Made by a program: the position numbers and the translations under genes
Notes under the pieces: generated by a model
What the model saw: the letters and a program-made list of their open reading frames with translations, nothing else
The model's database searches: none
What the model was told of the DNA's origin: nothing
In this document: piece by piece, positions 1 through 8,800 of the stretch
How positions within the stretch are numbered: the stretch's first letter is position 1
How the letters are laid out: the number at the start of each line of letters is the position of its first letter
DNA from: JAVWMQ01 sp036646055
GTDB lineage: Bacteria > Bacillota > Clostridia > Peptostreptococcales > Anaerovoracaceae
DNA: 29,357 bases
Direction of reading: 5' to 3'
Assembly: GCA_036646055.1 (NCBI GenBank)
Contig: JAVXMY010000009.1
Location: forward strand, 1-29,357

Positions 1-49
1 TAATTACTGAAGGTGCTGAACCTAATGCATACATTTCTTTTGAAATCAT
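1..49 (-). CDS. Aminotransferase-like protein, N-terminal fragment (cut by window edge)
   Basis: Only the first 16 codons are in the window, reading MISKEMYALGSAPSVI from an ATG at 49-47. A GAGGA ribosome binding site lies 8 nt upstream. From memory, this opening resembles the start of PLP-dependent class I/II aminotransferases of Clostridia (aspartate/alanine aminotransferase-like). No catalytic residue is in view, so the product is a guess. It lies just downstream of brnQ on the same strand. An amino-acid transporter beside an aminotransferase would make sense, but a hairpin lies between them. Confidence 0.45.
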   Translation of the reverse strand, partial: MISKEMYALGSAPSVI

Positions 50-85
50 AACTTTGTCCTCATTTCTTTAAACTTAATAATAATA

Positions 86-114
86 GGGAAGATAGCATAC
101 CATACCATCTCCCC
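86..114 (-). terminator. Hairpin after brnQ, possible terminator
   Basis: On the minus strand GGGGAGAT pairs with ATCTTCCC (8 bp, one G-U) around a 13-nt loop. A T-rich but interrupted tail, TATTATTATT, follows. It sits between the brnQ stop and the next gene. The tail is weak, so partial read-through is likely. Confidence 0.45.
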
Positions 115-155
115 CAATTAATTGTTATTTATTATTTTACATTAATTTGTATAGA

Positions 156-1538
156 TTATCTAGCTAAAAATTCTTCGATAGTCATTTCTTCTGGAACTGG
201 TTCCATATCATCAATAGTCTTACCAGTCTTAGCAATCATCTGAACGATGTATCCAAGAATAGCTCCAACTAATGCTACTGAAACGTAAGCAAATCCGTGC
301 TGAGCTAAAGGTAATTTTCCGATCATTCCCATGATTCCTGCTAGAGATGAACTGTCGATTCCGTTCATGTTCATGTATAGGTTAATTGATTCTGGGATAG
401 AAATTAACAATGTACCGATCATAGCTCCTGTGAATGCCCAGTTGTATCTAATCCATCTGCCTAAGAATGTCATTATTACTAATACGATTACGCATGGGAA
501 TAAAACAGATAATACTGGAACTGCTTTGAAGATAAGTGCATCTAAGTTAGGAACTACACAAGCAACTATTGTACTGCATACTACACAAGCTGTTACAACA
601 ACCTTGTAAGGAACCTTATCATGAGTCATTCCTGAAATGTAGTTACCAGCCATACCTGTTAAACCAATAGATGTAGTTAGACAAGCTGCTGCTACAGCAA
701 TACCGATTCCTACTTTACCAACAACACCAAATACTCCATCGAATACTCCGATAAGGATTGCAGATCTAGCTGCATCTGGTGCAAACACCTGACTTGCAGT
801 AGCTCCAACATATGTTAGACCACCGTAAGCAACTGCTAATAATACGAAACAAACGATTCCAGCTTTAACTGTAACATTGAATCTTTCTTTCTTGTTTGTG
901 TAACCTTTACGAACAAAGTCTGTTACGAAGATACCAGCTGTTAGAGCTGCTCCTAGACCGTCCATTGTGTTGTATCCTTCTTTAAATCCTAATACGAAGA
1001 AACCTGTGTCTTCTGTAGGTCTAATTTCGCCAATTGGCTTAATGATACAAGCAATAATTGTTCCGATAAGGATGATTAAAAGTGCTGGTGTTAGATATTT
1101 ACCAATGATGTCAACTACTTTAGATGGGTTTAAAGTTAAAAGTAATGTAATTGCAAAGAATACAATTGCTGTAGTCCATGCTGGTGCATCTGGGAACAAC
1201 TGCATTGTAGCAATTTCATGTGTAGTTGATGAAGTTCTTGGTACTGCGAAAGCTGGTCCAATTGTTAGGATACAAGCTAGCGCTAAAACTTTAGAGAATG
1301 TGTGTCCTGCTCTTTCACCAAGGTCATTCGCTTTACCACCTACCATGGCTGTTGCGATTACACCTAAGATTGGAAGTACAGGGTCAGTAACAAGGAACCC
1401 AATCATTGCATCTAACCAGTTTGATCCAGCTAGAACACCTAAGTAAGGTGGGAATATAAGGTTACCCGCACCGAAGAACATCGCGAACATCGCGAATCCG
1501 CTGATCATTATATCAGCTCTTCTGTTTCTGTTTTGCAT
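156..1538 (-). CDS. brnQ: Branched-chain amino acid transporter, BrnQ/LIVCS family
   Basis: Product of 460 residues, the usual length for BrnQ carriers, which import leucine, isoleucine and valine with Na+ or H+. The N-terminal signature is clear: FAMFFGAGNLIFPP near residues 16-30. Hydrophobic segments run along the whole chain, consistent with about 12 membrane helices. The ATG is preceded by AAAGGAGG with an 8-nt spacer. By eye the gene uses more G+C-rich codons than its neighbours, which suggests high expression. Amino-acid fermentation would explain that, but this is inference. A promoter candidate lies just past the stop of the upstream AMP-ligase gene. I see no T-box or CodY-box in the leader. 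Confidence 0.93.
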   Translation of the reverse strand: MQNRNRRADIMISGFAMFAMFFGAGNLIFPPYLGVLAGSNWLDAMIGFLVTDPVLPILGVIATAMVGGKANDLGERAGHTFSKVLALACILTIGPAFAVPRTSSTTHEIATMQLFPDAPAWTTAIVFFAITLLLTLNPSKVVDIIGKYLTPALLIILIGTIIACIIKPIGEIRPTEDTGFFVLGFKEGYNTMDGLGAALTAGIFVTDFVRKGYTNKKERFNVTVKAGIVCFVLLAVAYGGLTYVGATASQVFAPDAARSAILIGVFDGVFGVVGKVGIGIAVAAACLTTSIGLTGMAGNYISGMTHDKVPYKVVVTACVVCSTIVACVVPNLDALIFKAVPVLSVLFPCVIVLVIMTFLGRWIRYNWAFTGAMIGTLLISIPESINLYMNMNGIDSSSLAGIMGMIGKLPLAQHGFAYVSVALVGAILGYIVQMIAKTGKTIDDMEPVPEEMTIEEFLAR

Positions 1539-1646
1539 ATTAAATGCCTCCTTTAAAAAATAATATTATGATAAAAAATAATAAACATATGTAAACGACT
1601 TATGTCGATACAATCAAACTTGTTTTTTTATTAACAATCTAAAGAT

Positions 1647-1675
1647 ATATTACCAAAAAAAATGAATTATGTAAA
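1647..1675 (-). promoter_or_regulatory. Promoter candidate for brnQ
   Basis: On the minus strand TTTACA (1670-1675) and TAATAT (1647-1652) are 17 nt apart. TGG precedes the -10, so it has an extended form. The -35 starts right after the stop codon of the AMP ligase. About 110 nt of leader separate it from the brnQ ATG. The leader holds a tiny CGAC-ATAA-GTCG hairpin but nothing I can name. Confidence 0.5.
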
Positions 1676-1676
1676 G

Positions 1677-3227
1677 TTATTTTACAAGTTTCAGAACCAT
1701 TTTTTTCAGTTCTGTCTCGTTGATTTTGCCACTGGCTAATCTAGGAAACTCTTCAATGAAAATAACTAATTTAGGAACTTTGTATCCGCTAATGCGTTTC
1801 TTGAGATTGTTTCTAATCTCTTGTCTAAGTTGGTCATCCTCTTTTTGCTCAATTACCGCAACAATTTCCTCTTGAATTACTTCAGCAGGGATACCTAGAA
1901 CTTTTATTGCTTGTTTATCTACAATATCTCTAATGTAGTTTTCAATTTCAGTTGGAGAAATATTTTCTCCTCCCCTTATGATAATATTTTTACTTCTGCC
2001 TGATATTTCTAAATAGCCATCTTTAGTAAGCCTACCAATATCTCCTGTTTTCAACCAACCATCTTCAGTAAATGTTTCTGTATCTATTTCAGGTGCCCCA
2101 ATATAACCTTTCATTATATTATAACCTTTAACTTGAATTTCTCCAAAATAGCCGTGATCACAAATACTGCCATCTGTTGTATTTTTAATTCTAACCTGGA
2201 CATTAGGTATAACCTTTCCAGAATATACAGACCTACATTCAACTGAATCATGGTAATCTGCAATTGTAATACATGGTGATGCCTCAGTCTGTCCGTATGA
2301 TGTTAATAATCTCAAACTAGGAATAGCCTTTGAAATTTCGTAAAAATCTTTCCTATATATAGCAGATCCTGCTATAATGCCTGTTCTTAAACTACTTAAA
2401 TCATATTCACCAAAGACTGGATTATTTAATAGTGCTAAAAACATACTTGGTACGCCATTTAATATTGTACATTTATTATCAACTATTGCATTGCAAACTT
2501 CTGTTGTTTTAAATTCCTCTAATACTACTATTTTGCATCCTGCTACTAAACTAGCTAACACACAAGCTGTAATACCAAAACAATGGAAAAGCGGTACTGA
2601 TAGACAAATTATATCTTTGTTTGTCATTCTTAAAGCCTTACTCATAGCTATAGCGTTATTAATAAGGTTATAGTTGCTTAAAGGAACTCCCTTAGCATCT
2701 CCTGTAGTACCTGATGTAAATAGTACAGTCGCAATATCCTGGCTTTTACTTTGGCCATCAAAGTCGAATTCAACTTCTTCCTGTGCTAATTTATGTAAAA
2801 CTTCTACGTCTTGTTCCATTGCAAAACTCTTCTTGATTAAGCAGTTTCCGCCAATATGGCTAACAAGTTCATCGTATGACATTCCCCTAAATCCTTGAGA
2901 ATATACTAAGCACTGAACTTTTGCAGTGGTCATAGATTTATATAATTCTAGTTGCTTAAATCTACTATTTAATAAAACTGGAATTCCTCCAAGTTTCAAT
3001 ATAGCAAAATAGTAAAACAGCCAACTGCTACTATTAGTTCCAAGTATGGCCACTCGGGTACCTTTTTTGACACCACTCATATAAAGTTTATACGCAAATG
3101 AACTTGAAATATTGTTAATTTCTTCCCAAGTGTATTCAACTTCATTAAAGGTCATACCTATTTCTTTGGTATATTTTTTAACATTGTCATTAAAAAAATC
3201 GATTATTGTACTATTTATTAAAGTCAT
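1677..3227 (-). CDS. Acyl-CoA synthetase / AMP-dependent ligase
   Basis: ANL-superfamily enzyme of 516 residues that activates a carboxylic acid as acyl-AMP and probably transfers it to CoA. Core motifs appear in order: the P-loop-like LFTSGTTGDAKG, SYGQTEAS, KTGDIGRL, the hinge ISGRSKNIIIRGGEN, and RLASGKINE with the catalytic lysine near the C-terminus. Length and motif order fit the FadD/CaiC group. I chose the ATG at 3227, the fifth codon of the longest frame, because GGAG sits 6 nt upstream of it and the earlier ATG at 3239 has no ribosome binding site. The gene stands alone with its own promoter. No acyl carrier protein, thioesterase or pathway partner is near, so the substrate cannot be inferred. 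Confidence 0.85.
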   Translation of the reverse strand: MTLINSTIIDFFNDNVKKYTKEIGMTFNEVEYTWEEINNISSSFAYKLYMSGVKKGTRVAILGTNSSSWLFYYFAILKLGGIPVLLNSRFKQLELYKSMTTAKVQCLVYSQGFRGMSYDELVSHIGGNCLIKKSFAMEQDVEVLHKLAQEEVEFDFDGQSKSQDIATVLFTSGTTGDAKGVPLSNYNLINNAIAMSKALRMTNKDIICLSVPLFHCFGITACVLASLVAGCKIVVLEEFKTTEVCNAIVDNKCTILNGVPSMFLALLNNPVFGEYDLSSLRTGIIAGSAIYRKDFYEISKAIPSLRLLTSYGQTEASPCITIADYHDSVECRSVYSGKVIPNVQVRIKNTTDGSICDHGYFGEIQVKGYNIMKGYIGAPEIDTETFTEDGWLKTGDIGRLTKDGYLEISGRSKNIIIRGGENISPTEIENYIRDIVDKQAIKVLGIPAEVIQEEIVAVIEQKEDDQLRQEIRNNLKKRISGYKVPKLVIFIEEFPRLASGKINETELKKMVLKLVK

Positions 3228-3286
3228 GTCCTTCTCCATTACACTAGTTTACTTGTATACCAAGAAATCATTTTAGATATGACACA

Positions 3287-3315
3287 ATTGTAACAAATTT
3301 TGTTGAAACAATCAA
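3287..3315 (-). promoter_or_regulatory. Promoter candidate for the AMP ligase
   Basis: On the minus strand TTGATT (3310-3315) and TACAAT (3287-3292) have a 17-nt spacer. The extended element TGT precedes the -10. It lies about 60 nt upstream of the chosen start at 3227. Confidence 0.55.
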
Positions 3316-3344
3316 CCTTTTATCCAATTAAAACCTTAGTTTAT

Positions 3345-3374
3345 AAAAAGAAAAGGGTTCCCCCTTTCCTTTTT
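3345..3374 (-). terminator. Terminator of the secreted-protein operon
   Basis: On the minus strand AAAAAGGAAAGGG pairs with CCCTTTTCTTTTT (13 positions, one imperfect) around a GGAA tetraloop. The 3' arm itself supplies the T-rich tail. The hairpin starts inside the stop codon of the 684-residue protein gene, so the operon ends here. Confidence 0.75.
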
Positions 3375-5427
3375 ATGCAAATTTTAAATAAGGTTGACTA
3401 TATTCTCTATAATCGTCCATAAATACTAATTCTTTTAATATGCTAGACTTTCCATCGGTATATTTGATACATATCTCTACATTAATTAATACCGGCTTGC
3501 TAGGATTCTTTTTTTGATAAAATTCATTGCTCCATATTGAACCACTATATGAATTTGCTCCATCACTTTTTAATACTTCTTTATACTCTGTATTATTGTT
3601 GGATTTATAGTGATTTCCAAGTATATCAGTTAGGTAGACTTCTACTGAATCTATGCTTTTAGAATCCATTACCTGTATCATTATTTTTTCCCCTGACCAA
3701 AAAACATTCTTATATCTTTTTTTAGGCAATAATTCCAAGTTGATATAATTTTCATTGGCTTTGGCATTAGTTGAGTCCCCATAATAGAATATATTGAAAA
3801 TATTACGTTTCTCCTCCCATTTATCAGTGTGGTATATAAGAGTTTTTGTATTTGACTCTTCCGGATTTGGATCTGGCTTTGGAGGAGGATCTGGGTATGG
3901 ATAAACAATTGTTCCTTTAGAATTGATAATGTAATTAAATATTCCAGTTCCCAATGCACCCTTTTGGTCTTTTACAAACCATTCTACCTGATAATTTCCC
4001 TGTAAAACTGGAGAGTCAAATTCATAGTTTCCTCTATTGCTATTATGATTTATTTCCTTACCTTCCCCTATTAACTGTCCATCTTTTTTTAGTTTATACC
4101 AGGATGCTATTGTATCACCTTCATCCATATCCTCAAATTCAGCTGAAATCCTTATATTATCTCCTTCATAAGATTCCGTACTCGGATTTCTGGTCATGTT
4201 TTTAACTATTGGATTTTGATTTATTTCTTTAGGAACATAGGTGTTTCTAGCCGAAAATAAAGCCATATTATCCCATCTTCGTTCTTCACTTTTCTTCTTT
4301 TCTTTTATAATATATCTATATTCATATAATAACCATGCATAGGTATATCCTTTATTAACTAATCTTTTATACTTGGCATCATATACATTTCGCATTTCCG
4401 TTACTGTAACGCCTTCTCCATCTACATATTCATTTTCTTGATATGTCCTCAAATATTTTTTTGGTCCGCAATATGAAAAGGGGTGGCCCTTTTGTCCTGC
4501 ATAAACCCAATTATTATAATTCGAATAAGAATGCCAGGATTTGTTTAACTTAGTGCCAGTCTCTTCAGGTAAGGTTTCATTAATTGCTTGACCTCCTGAT
4601 GTAGCACTAGAAGGCGAATTATCAAAATATACAAATCTACAATTTGAGGTGCTAAAATTGTAAGCTACAGATGTCTCTTGTCGAGGCAAATTAGTAACTG
4701 ATCCAAAATCACCCACATATGCAGGAAATCCAGTGCTATTATAGTTTTTATTCTTATGTAATTCAGTTCCTTGCCCATTACCAGTATACCCACTTGTACT
4801 TTTTAATATAATCCCTTGATAATCATCAACATCAACAATAGTTGTATTACTAGTAATTGTAATTGGTGTTTTGGTTCCAGCATAATAAAACCTTTGCTCA
4901 ATCCAAAGAGCATATACACCAGACATCCATATTATTGGTCTTGAATACTTAAAAAATGCCACGCTTTCAGTTTTATTCCTTCTTCCATCTGGCCCATCTG
5001 CATAATCGGTTATAACAATATCACTATCAACATAAATATCTCCTTTGTCAGGATGAGAATATTTTAGATTAGAAATCCTCAACCCTACTTCACTTGAATT
5101 ATCCTTTAAGTCAAATGATATAACTTCATTTGTAGAAACACTTCCACTCATATAATCTTCATCTTCAGCTAATGGAACACCAATACTGCTATATGTAGTT
5201 TGGGAGCAAGCTCTTAAGTAGTTACCATAACTTTCATTATGGCAAACAAATGCATTCTGTTTGCTATCCCAATTATATGTGGTCCCTATACTAGTAAATC
5301 CATTGGAACTTATAGGGTTCTTACTTCCCCAACAATGTCCAAAATCAATTGTAACTACTGTACATAAAAGTGAAATCAAAAGGTACATACATATTTTTTC
5401 AATCGGTTTTTTGATAAATTTATTCAT
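3373..5427 (-). CDS. Large secreted beta-rich protein, function unknown
   Basis: 684 residues that I do not recognise as a named family. The N-terminus has lysines followed by a hydrophobic stretch (about residues 13-29), like a signal peptide, so export is likely. The region after it (about 30-390) is rich in Tyr, Ser, Asn and Gly with a few Cys. A segment near residues 405-505 (from NPIVKNMTRNP, with EGDNIRISAEF and QVEWFVKDQKGA) looks like an Ig/PKD-type beta-sandwich. A proline-rich linker, PYPDPPPKPDPNP, then leads to a final beta-rich domain. I see no LPxTG anchor, S-layer repeat or enzyme motif. The start ATG overlaps the stop of the preceding gene in an ATGA, so translation is probably coupled. 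It is the last gene of a three-gene exported set. Confidence 0.75.
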   Translation of the reverse strand: MNKFIKKPIEKICMYLLISLLCTVVTIDFGHCWGSKNPISSNGFTSIGTTYNWDSKQNAFVCHNESYGNYLRACSQTTYSSIGVPLAEDEDYMSGSVSTNEVISFDLKDNSSEVGLRISNLKYSHPDKGDIYVDSDIVITDYADGPDGRRNKTESVAFFKYSRPIIWMSGVYALWIEQRFYYAGTKTPITITSNTTIVDVDDYQGIILKSTSGYTGNGQGTELHKNKNYNSTGFPAYVGDFGSVTNLPRQETSVAYNFSTSNCRFVYFDNSPSSATSGGQAINETLPEETGTKLNKSWHSYSNYNNWVYAGQKGHPFSYCGPKKYLRTYQENEYVDGEGVTVTEMRNVYDAKYKRLVNKGYTYAWLLYEYRYIIKEKKKSEERRWDNMALFSARNTYVPKEINQNPIVKNMTRNPSTESYEGDNIRISAEFEDMDEGDTIASWYKLKKDGQLIGEGKEINHNSNRGNYEFDSPVLQGNYQVEWFVKDQKGALGTGIFNYIINSKGTIVYPYPDPPPKPDPNPEESNTKTLIYHTDKWEEKRNIFNIFYYGDSTNAKANENYINLELLPKKRYKNVFWSGEKIMIQVMDSKSIDSVEVYLTDILGNHYKSNNNTEYKEVLKSDGANSYSGSIWSNEFYQKKNPSKPVLINVEICIKYTDGKSSILKELVFMDDYREYSQPYLKFA

Positions 5428-5879
5428 TTTTTTATATAGTCCTTGTACGCTTCAAAGAACGCCTCCTCTAGTTTTGTCTTTTTATTTATATTGTTCATAC
5501 GGTGTTTGTCTTCAAAGTAACTCATTAGATATTCTCCATATTTAATATATGCATTTTTTACTGCATTTCCTTCACAATAATAGATTCCACCTAAAGTATT
5601 TACGCTTAATCCAATTACAGTAAATGCATAGTTTGCTTCATCTTCAGTAATATTATTTTTTATAACTAACTTTTCTATTTCTTTTACATTGTTATAAGCT
5701 GTTTGTATTTGAAAGGAAAACTCTTCTTTGGAAACTAAATAACCATTATCTTCACTATAGTTGTTACTATTATCTACATCCATTTTATTATTTATCTCTG
5801 CAAAAGGTAATAATAAAACTACTATAATAATACCTATTACACTTATTTTAATAATCTTATTTTCTAAAATCATATTCAT
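5424..5879 (-). CDS. Small membrane-anchored protein, function unknown
   Basis: 151 residues with one N-terminal hydrophobic segment (about residues 9-26, KISVIGIIIVVLLLPFAEI), then a charged, probably helical domain. It is likely anchored with the C-terminal part outside the membrane. I recognise no family. The sequence between 60 and 125 (EFSFQIQTAYNNVKEIEKL onwards) has spacing suggestive of a helical bundle. An ATG at 5873 is the alternative start: AGAAGG lies 8 nt from it but only 2 nt from the ATG at 5879. The gene lies 12 nt after the fibronectin-III protein and overlaps the large secreted protein by 4 nt, so the three are one transcription unit. Confidence 0.7.
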   Translation of the reverse strand: MNMILENKIIKISVIGIIIVVLLLPFAEINNKMDVDNSNNYSEDNGYLVSKEEFSFQIQTAYNNVKEIEKLVIKNNITEDEANYAFTVIGLSVNTLGGIYYCEGNAVKNAYIKYGEYLMSYFEDKHRMNNINKKTKLEEAFFEAYKDYIKK

Positions 5880-5891
5880 CGCCTTCTAACC

Positions 5892-6851
5892 TTAATTAAT
5901 ATTAATTACATCTGGTTTAATTTTATATTCATCACATCCATACTTTTTAAAATTTTTAATATATGTATTTGGATTCATCCTCAAGGCATTGTCATAATTA
6001 TTAATAGCTAGTAAATAGCGAATTGTTATCTTATATCCATTATGGGCAATAACATCTATTTCTAACACCTGTCCTGGTTTATGGTTTCCATATTTATAAC
6101 TAAGCACATCTTTAATACATATCCCATTTAATCTATCAAACTGGCTTTTGAAGCACTTGTTATTTTGATAGTAATCTTTTGTAACCATTCCGAGTTTAAT
6201 AATATTTGAGGATCTATTTTCAATTCTTAATAATTTTGATACTGGCTTTTTTTTCGTCCTTACATAAACATCAAAAGGTGTATTCTTCCAATATGTTGAT
6301 TCATAGTTTTTATTCTTAATATTTAATATGGATAAAACCACTTTGGGATTGCCAGTTTTAACAGTGAATCCTCCATCTCGATCATATGGCGATATAGTAT
6401 CAATAGTAGCATTTTCATATTTACTCATTTTATTATTAGTTTGTCCTGAAACCCAATATGAACCATCTAATATTTCATTGTCTTTAATAACTGCAACTTT
6501 AAAATAATATGTTGTGTTATTTTTTAGTCCTGGAGAAATATATTTATTGTTTTTGGTCCTATAAACTTCTTTAAATTTGCTCTTTTTGTGCTTTTGATAA
6601 ATTACATAGCCGTCAGCTTCATTAACTTTATCCCACTTAAGTATAAGCCTATTTTTTTTATAAGGCTTAACCATAGGGTTTTGAGGAACCAACTTTACAT
6701 TATTAATTATTACATTTGGTAATTCACTTTCCTTAATTAATTTAGTTGTAGCAATAGGTCCATCTTTTGCAAAATCATAGGTCTTGCCATATACCGTTAC
6801 AGTTGAAACTAGAATAACTATAAACATAATCAATACTTTTTTATAATTCAT
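5892..6851 (-). CDS. Secreted fibronectin type III domain protein
   Basis: 319 residues. A clear signal peptide (MNYKKVLIMFIVILVSTVTV, cleavage likely near VYG-KT) is followed by one fibronectin type III domain at about residues 50-138, with typical LILKWDKVNEADGYVIYQK and NNTTYYFKVAVI strands. The C-terminal 180 residues are unassigned and contain only a few Cys. FN3 domains mostly act as spacers or binding modules, so this does not reveal the function. It is the first gene of the exported-protein operon, with GGAGAGG before the ATG and a strong promoter directly upstream, divergent from the ABC-F gene. Confidence 0.75.
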   Translation of the reverse strand: MNYKKVLIMFIVILVSTVTVYGKTYDFAKDGPIATTKLIKESELPNVIINNVKLVPQNPMVKPYKKNRLILKWDKVNEADGYVIYQKHKKSKFKEVYRTKNNKYISPGLKNNTTYYFKVAVIKDNEILDGSYWVSGQTNNKMSKYENATIDTISPYDRDGGFTVKTGNPKVVLSILNIKNKNYESTYWKNTPFDVYVRTKKKPVSKLLRIENRSSNIIKLGMVTKDYYQNNKCFKSQFDRLNGICIKDVLSYKYGNHKPGQVLEIDVIAHNGYKITIRYLLAINNYDNALRMNPNTYIKNFKKYGCDEYKIKPDVININ

Positions 6852-6880
6852 ATAACCTCTCCTTTTGTATTTTTTACCAT

Positions 6881-6909
6881 ATTATACCACTCCCTTTCCA
6901 TTTTGTCAC
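6881..6909 (-). promoter_or_regulatory. Strong promoter of the secreted-protein operon
   Basis: On the minus strand GTGACA (6904-6909) and a perfect TATAAT (6881-6886) have a 17-nt spacer and an extended TGG element. The GTGGTATAAT core recurs at 16414 and 29140. Distance to the start codon is about 30 nt. Confidence 0.75.
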
Positions 6910-6941
6910 TAGTTTTTACCATTATTGTAAATTATATTTTA

Positions 6942-6970
6942 TTGTTAGTTTCTTTGAATTATGATAAAAT
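6942..6970 (+). promoter_or_regulatory. Promoter candidate for the ABC-F gene
   Basis: TTGTTA (6942-6947) and TAAAAT (6965-6970) are 17 nt apart, about 35 nt before the ATG at 7005. The short leader leaves no room for the long attenuators often found upstream of resistance-type ABC-F genes. Confidence 0.45.
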
Positions 6971-7004
6971 TAGCAAACAAAATATAAATAATAAAGAGGT
7001 AAAT

Positions 7005-8756
7005 ATGATTAATATAAAAAACTTATCCTTTTCATTTCCTGAAAAGGATTTATATAATGACATTTCATTTTCAATAGAAAATGGACAGCACTGTGCTTTT
7101 ATGGGTACAAGCGGCAGTGGTAAATCCACCTTGGTAAGTATGATAATTGACCAAGATAAATATATGTATGATGGTGAAATTGTTATTGATCCATCAGTAC
7201 GCATAGGTTATGTAAAACAATTCTACTCCCATGATAGAACCAATGATTTAACTACATTTGAATACATTTGTAAAGACTATATAAATCTTGAAACACAAAT
7301 GAATAGTATATGCAAAGAAATGGAAACTGGAGAAAACTTAGACCAGTTACTAATAGACTATCAAAATATTTTAGATCAAATGGATGCTTTTGGTGGTGCC
7401 GATTTCCAAAGTAGTATTGACAAAAAAATCAACTTAGCAAATTTAGAAGGTATTAGAAATATTCCTATATCCAAATTAAGCGGTGGTGAATTCAAGTTAA
7501 TTCAAATTATTAAAGAATTACTTCATAGTCCAGAATTAATAATAATGGACGAACCTGACGTCTTCTTAGATTTTGAAAATCTTAACAGTCTTAAAAAACT
7601 AATTAACGGACATAATGGTATGTTACTAGTTATTACTCACAATAGATTTCTTCTAAATAATTGCTTTAATAAAATTATTCATTTAGAAAACAAACAGCTA
7701 CAAGAGTTTCTAGGAAATTATACAGAATATAATTTCTACCTTTTGGGCAGTAAAGTAGAAACTCAGGAACTAGCTATTGCCGATGAAGAAGAAATAGAGA
7801 GAAATGATAATTTAATAGATAAACTTAGATTTATAGCTTCATATAATCCAGAGGCTGCTAGAGGTAGAGCTTTAAATGCTAGAGTTAAAATCCAAGAGCG
7901 ATTGGAAGAAAGAAAAATTCAAATGCCTTTTGTTAATATTAAAAGGCCTAAAATTGAAATTGAAACAGATAAGATTTTAGACGAGGACTTCATCTTAAAG
8001 GTTGATGGATTAACATTAGGATTTAACTCTGAATTGATTAAAGCTGCTAGTTTTGAAATTAAACCAGGCGAAAAAGTGGCTGTAATTGGTGGAAATGGTA
8101 CAGGCAAAACAACTTTACTTAGAGAAATAAATAAAAACCATTCTCCAAATATTACCATTTCAGAAAATGCTCATATTGCCTATGTTTCTCAAAGTCAAAA
8201 TGAATCTTTAAATGAAAATAATACAATTCTAAATGAATTTTTTGAAATAGGTTTTAAAAAGAATAGTGAAATATATAGTTACTTAGAAAACTACAATTTT
8301 ACTGAAAATAAAATAAACAAATTAATCTCTACTTTATCTGGTGGTGAAAAAAATACACTTCAAATTGCTAAGGTTGCAGCTTCAAATGCTAATCTTCTAA
8401 TTTTAGATGAACCTAGTAGTCATCTTGACACTTATGCTCAAGTTGAATTGGAAAAAGCATTAAAAAACTATAACGGTGCTATTTTAATGGTGTCCCATGA
8501 CTATTATACAGTAATAAATACAGCTGATTATATCTTAACAATTGAAAATCAAGAAATCAGAAAAATGAGTATGCGTAAATTTAGAAAAATGATTTATAAT
8601 AACTACTTTAATAAGGATTATCTACTAATTGAAGATAAGAAGAAGGAAATAGAATTAAGAGTAGAAGAAGCCTTAAAGGAACATAACTTCACCCTTGCAA
8701 AAGACCTCCTTGATCCTTTAGAAGAACTTACAGCAAAATTAACAAATCTTAAATAA
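7005..8756 (+). CDS. ABC-F family ATPase (ribosome-associated type)
   Basis: 583 residues with two ABC ATPase domains and no membrane segment, the ABC-F layout of translation and ribosome-protection factors. Domain 1 has Walker A GTSGSGKST (residues 34-42), signature LSGGE and Walker B LIIMDEP. Domain 2 has GGNGTGKTT, LSGGEKNT, LLILDEPSSHLD and VSHD. The linker between them is charged and helical. I chose the ATG at 7005 because AAAGAGG is well placed and ABC-F proteins typically open like MINIKNLSFSF. The 34-codon extension back to 6903 lies over the promoter. Domain 1 has MDEPDVFLD and ITHN where family members usually have DEPTNHLD and SHDR. It is the only plus-strand gene here and is divergent from the secreted operon. 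Antibiotic resistance is possible but not shown. Confidence 0.88.
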   Translation: MINIKNLSFSFPEKDLYNDISFSIENGQHCAFMGTSGSGKSTLVSMIIDQDKYMYDGEIVIDPSVRIGYVKQFYSHDRTNDLTTFEYICKDYINLETQMNSICKEMETGENLDQLLIDYQNILDQMDAFGGADFQSSIDKKINLANLEGIRNIPISKLSGGEFKLIQIIKELLHSPELIIMDEPDVFLDFENLNSLKKLINGHNGMLLVITHNRFLLNNCFNKIIHLENKQLQEFLGNYTEYNFYLLGSKVETQELAIADEEEIERNDNLIDKLRFIASYNPEAARGRALNARVKIQERLEERKIQMPFVNIKRPKIEIETDKILDEDFILKVDGLTLGFNSELIKAASFEIKPGEKVAVIGGNGTGKTTLLREINKNHSPNITISENAHIAYVSQSQNESLNENNTILNEFFEIGFKKNSEIYSYLENYNFTENKINKLISTLSGGEKNTLQIAKVAASNANLLILDEPSSHLDTYAQVELEKALKNYNGAILMVSHDYYTVINTADYILTIENQEIRKMSMRKFRKMIYNNYFNKDYLLIEDKKKEIELRVEEALKEHNFTLAKDLLDPLEELTAKLTNLK

Positions 8757-8790
8757 AAGACCGAGGGCTTATTAATCAGTCCTCGGTTTT
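8757..8790. terminator. Bidirectional terminator between convergent genes
   Basis: ACCGAGG (8760-8766) pairs with CCTCGGT (8781-8787) around a 14-nt loop, with an A/T-rich flank on both sides (TTTTAA on the plus strand, TCTTTTATTT on the minus strand). It lies between the ABC-F gene and the end of the shikimate operon, so it can serve both directions. Confidence 0.8.
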
Positions 8791-8800
8791 AACTTGGTAA

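Noticed and set aside
967..1446. 159-residue plus-strand ORF opposite brnQ
   Set aside because: It is fully antisense to a clear transporter gene, lacks a ribosome binding site and reads like a shadow of BrnQ codons.
1539..1646. T-box or amino-acid riboswitch upstream of brnQ
   Set aside because: The leader has only a 4-bp CGAC/GTCG hairpin, no T-box sequence (TGGNACCGCG type) and no terminator pair.
3889..3930. Proline-rich stretch as a wall-sorting or collagen-like repeat
   Set aside because: It is a single short PDPPPKPDPNP linker without repeats and without an LPxTG motif. A linker between beta domains is the simpler reading.
6903..7004. 34-residue N-terminal extension of the ABC-F protein
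   Set aside because: The extension overlaps the promoter elements, has no ribosome binding site and is absent from usual ABC-F starts. The ATG at 7005 has AAAGAGG upstream.
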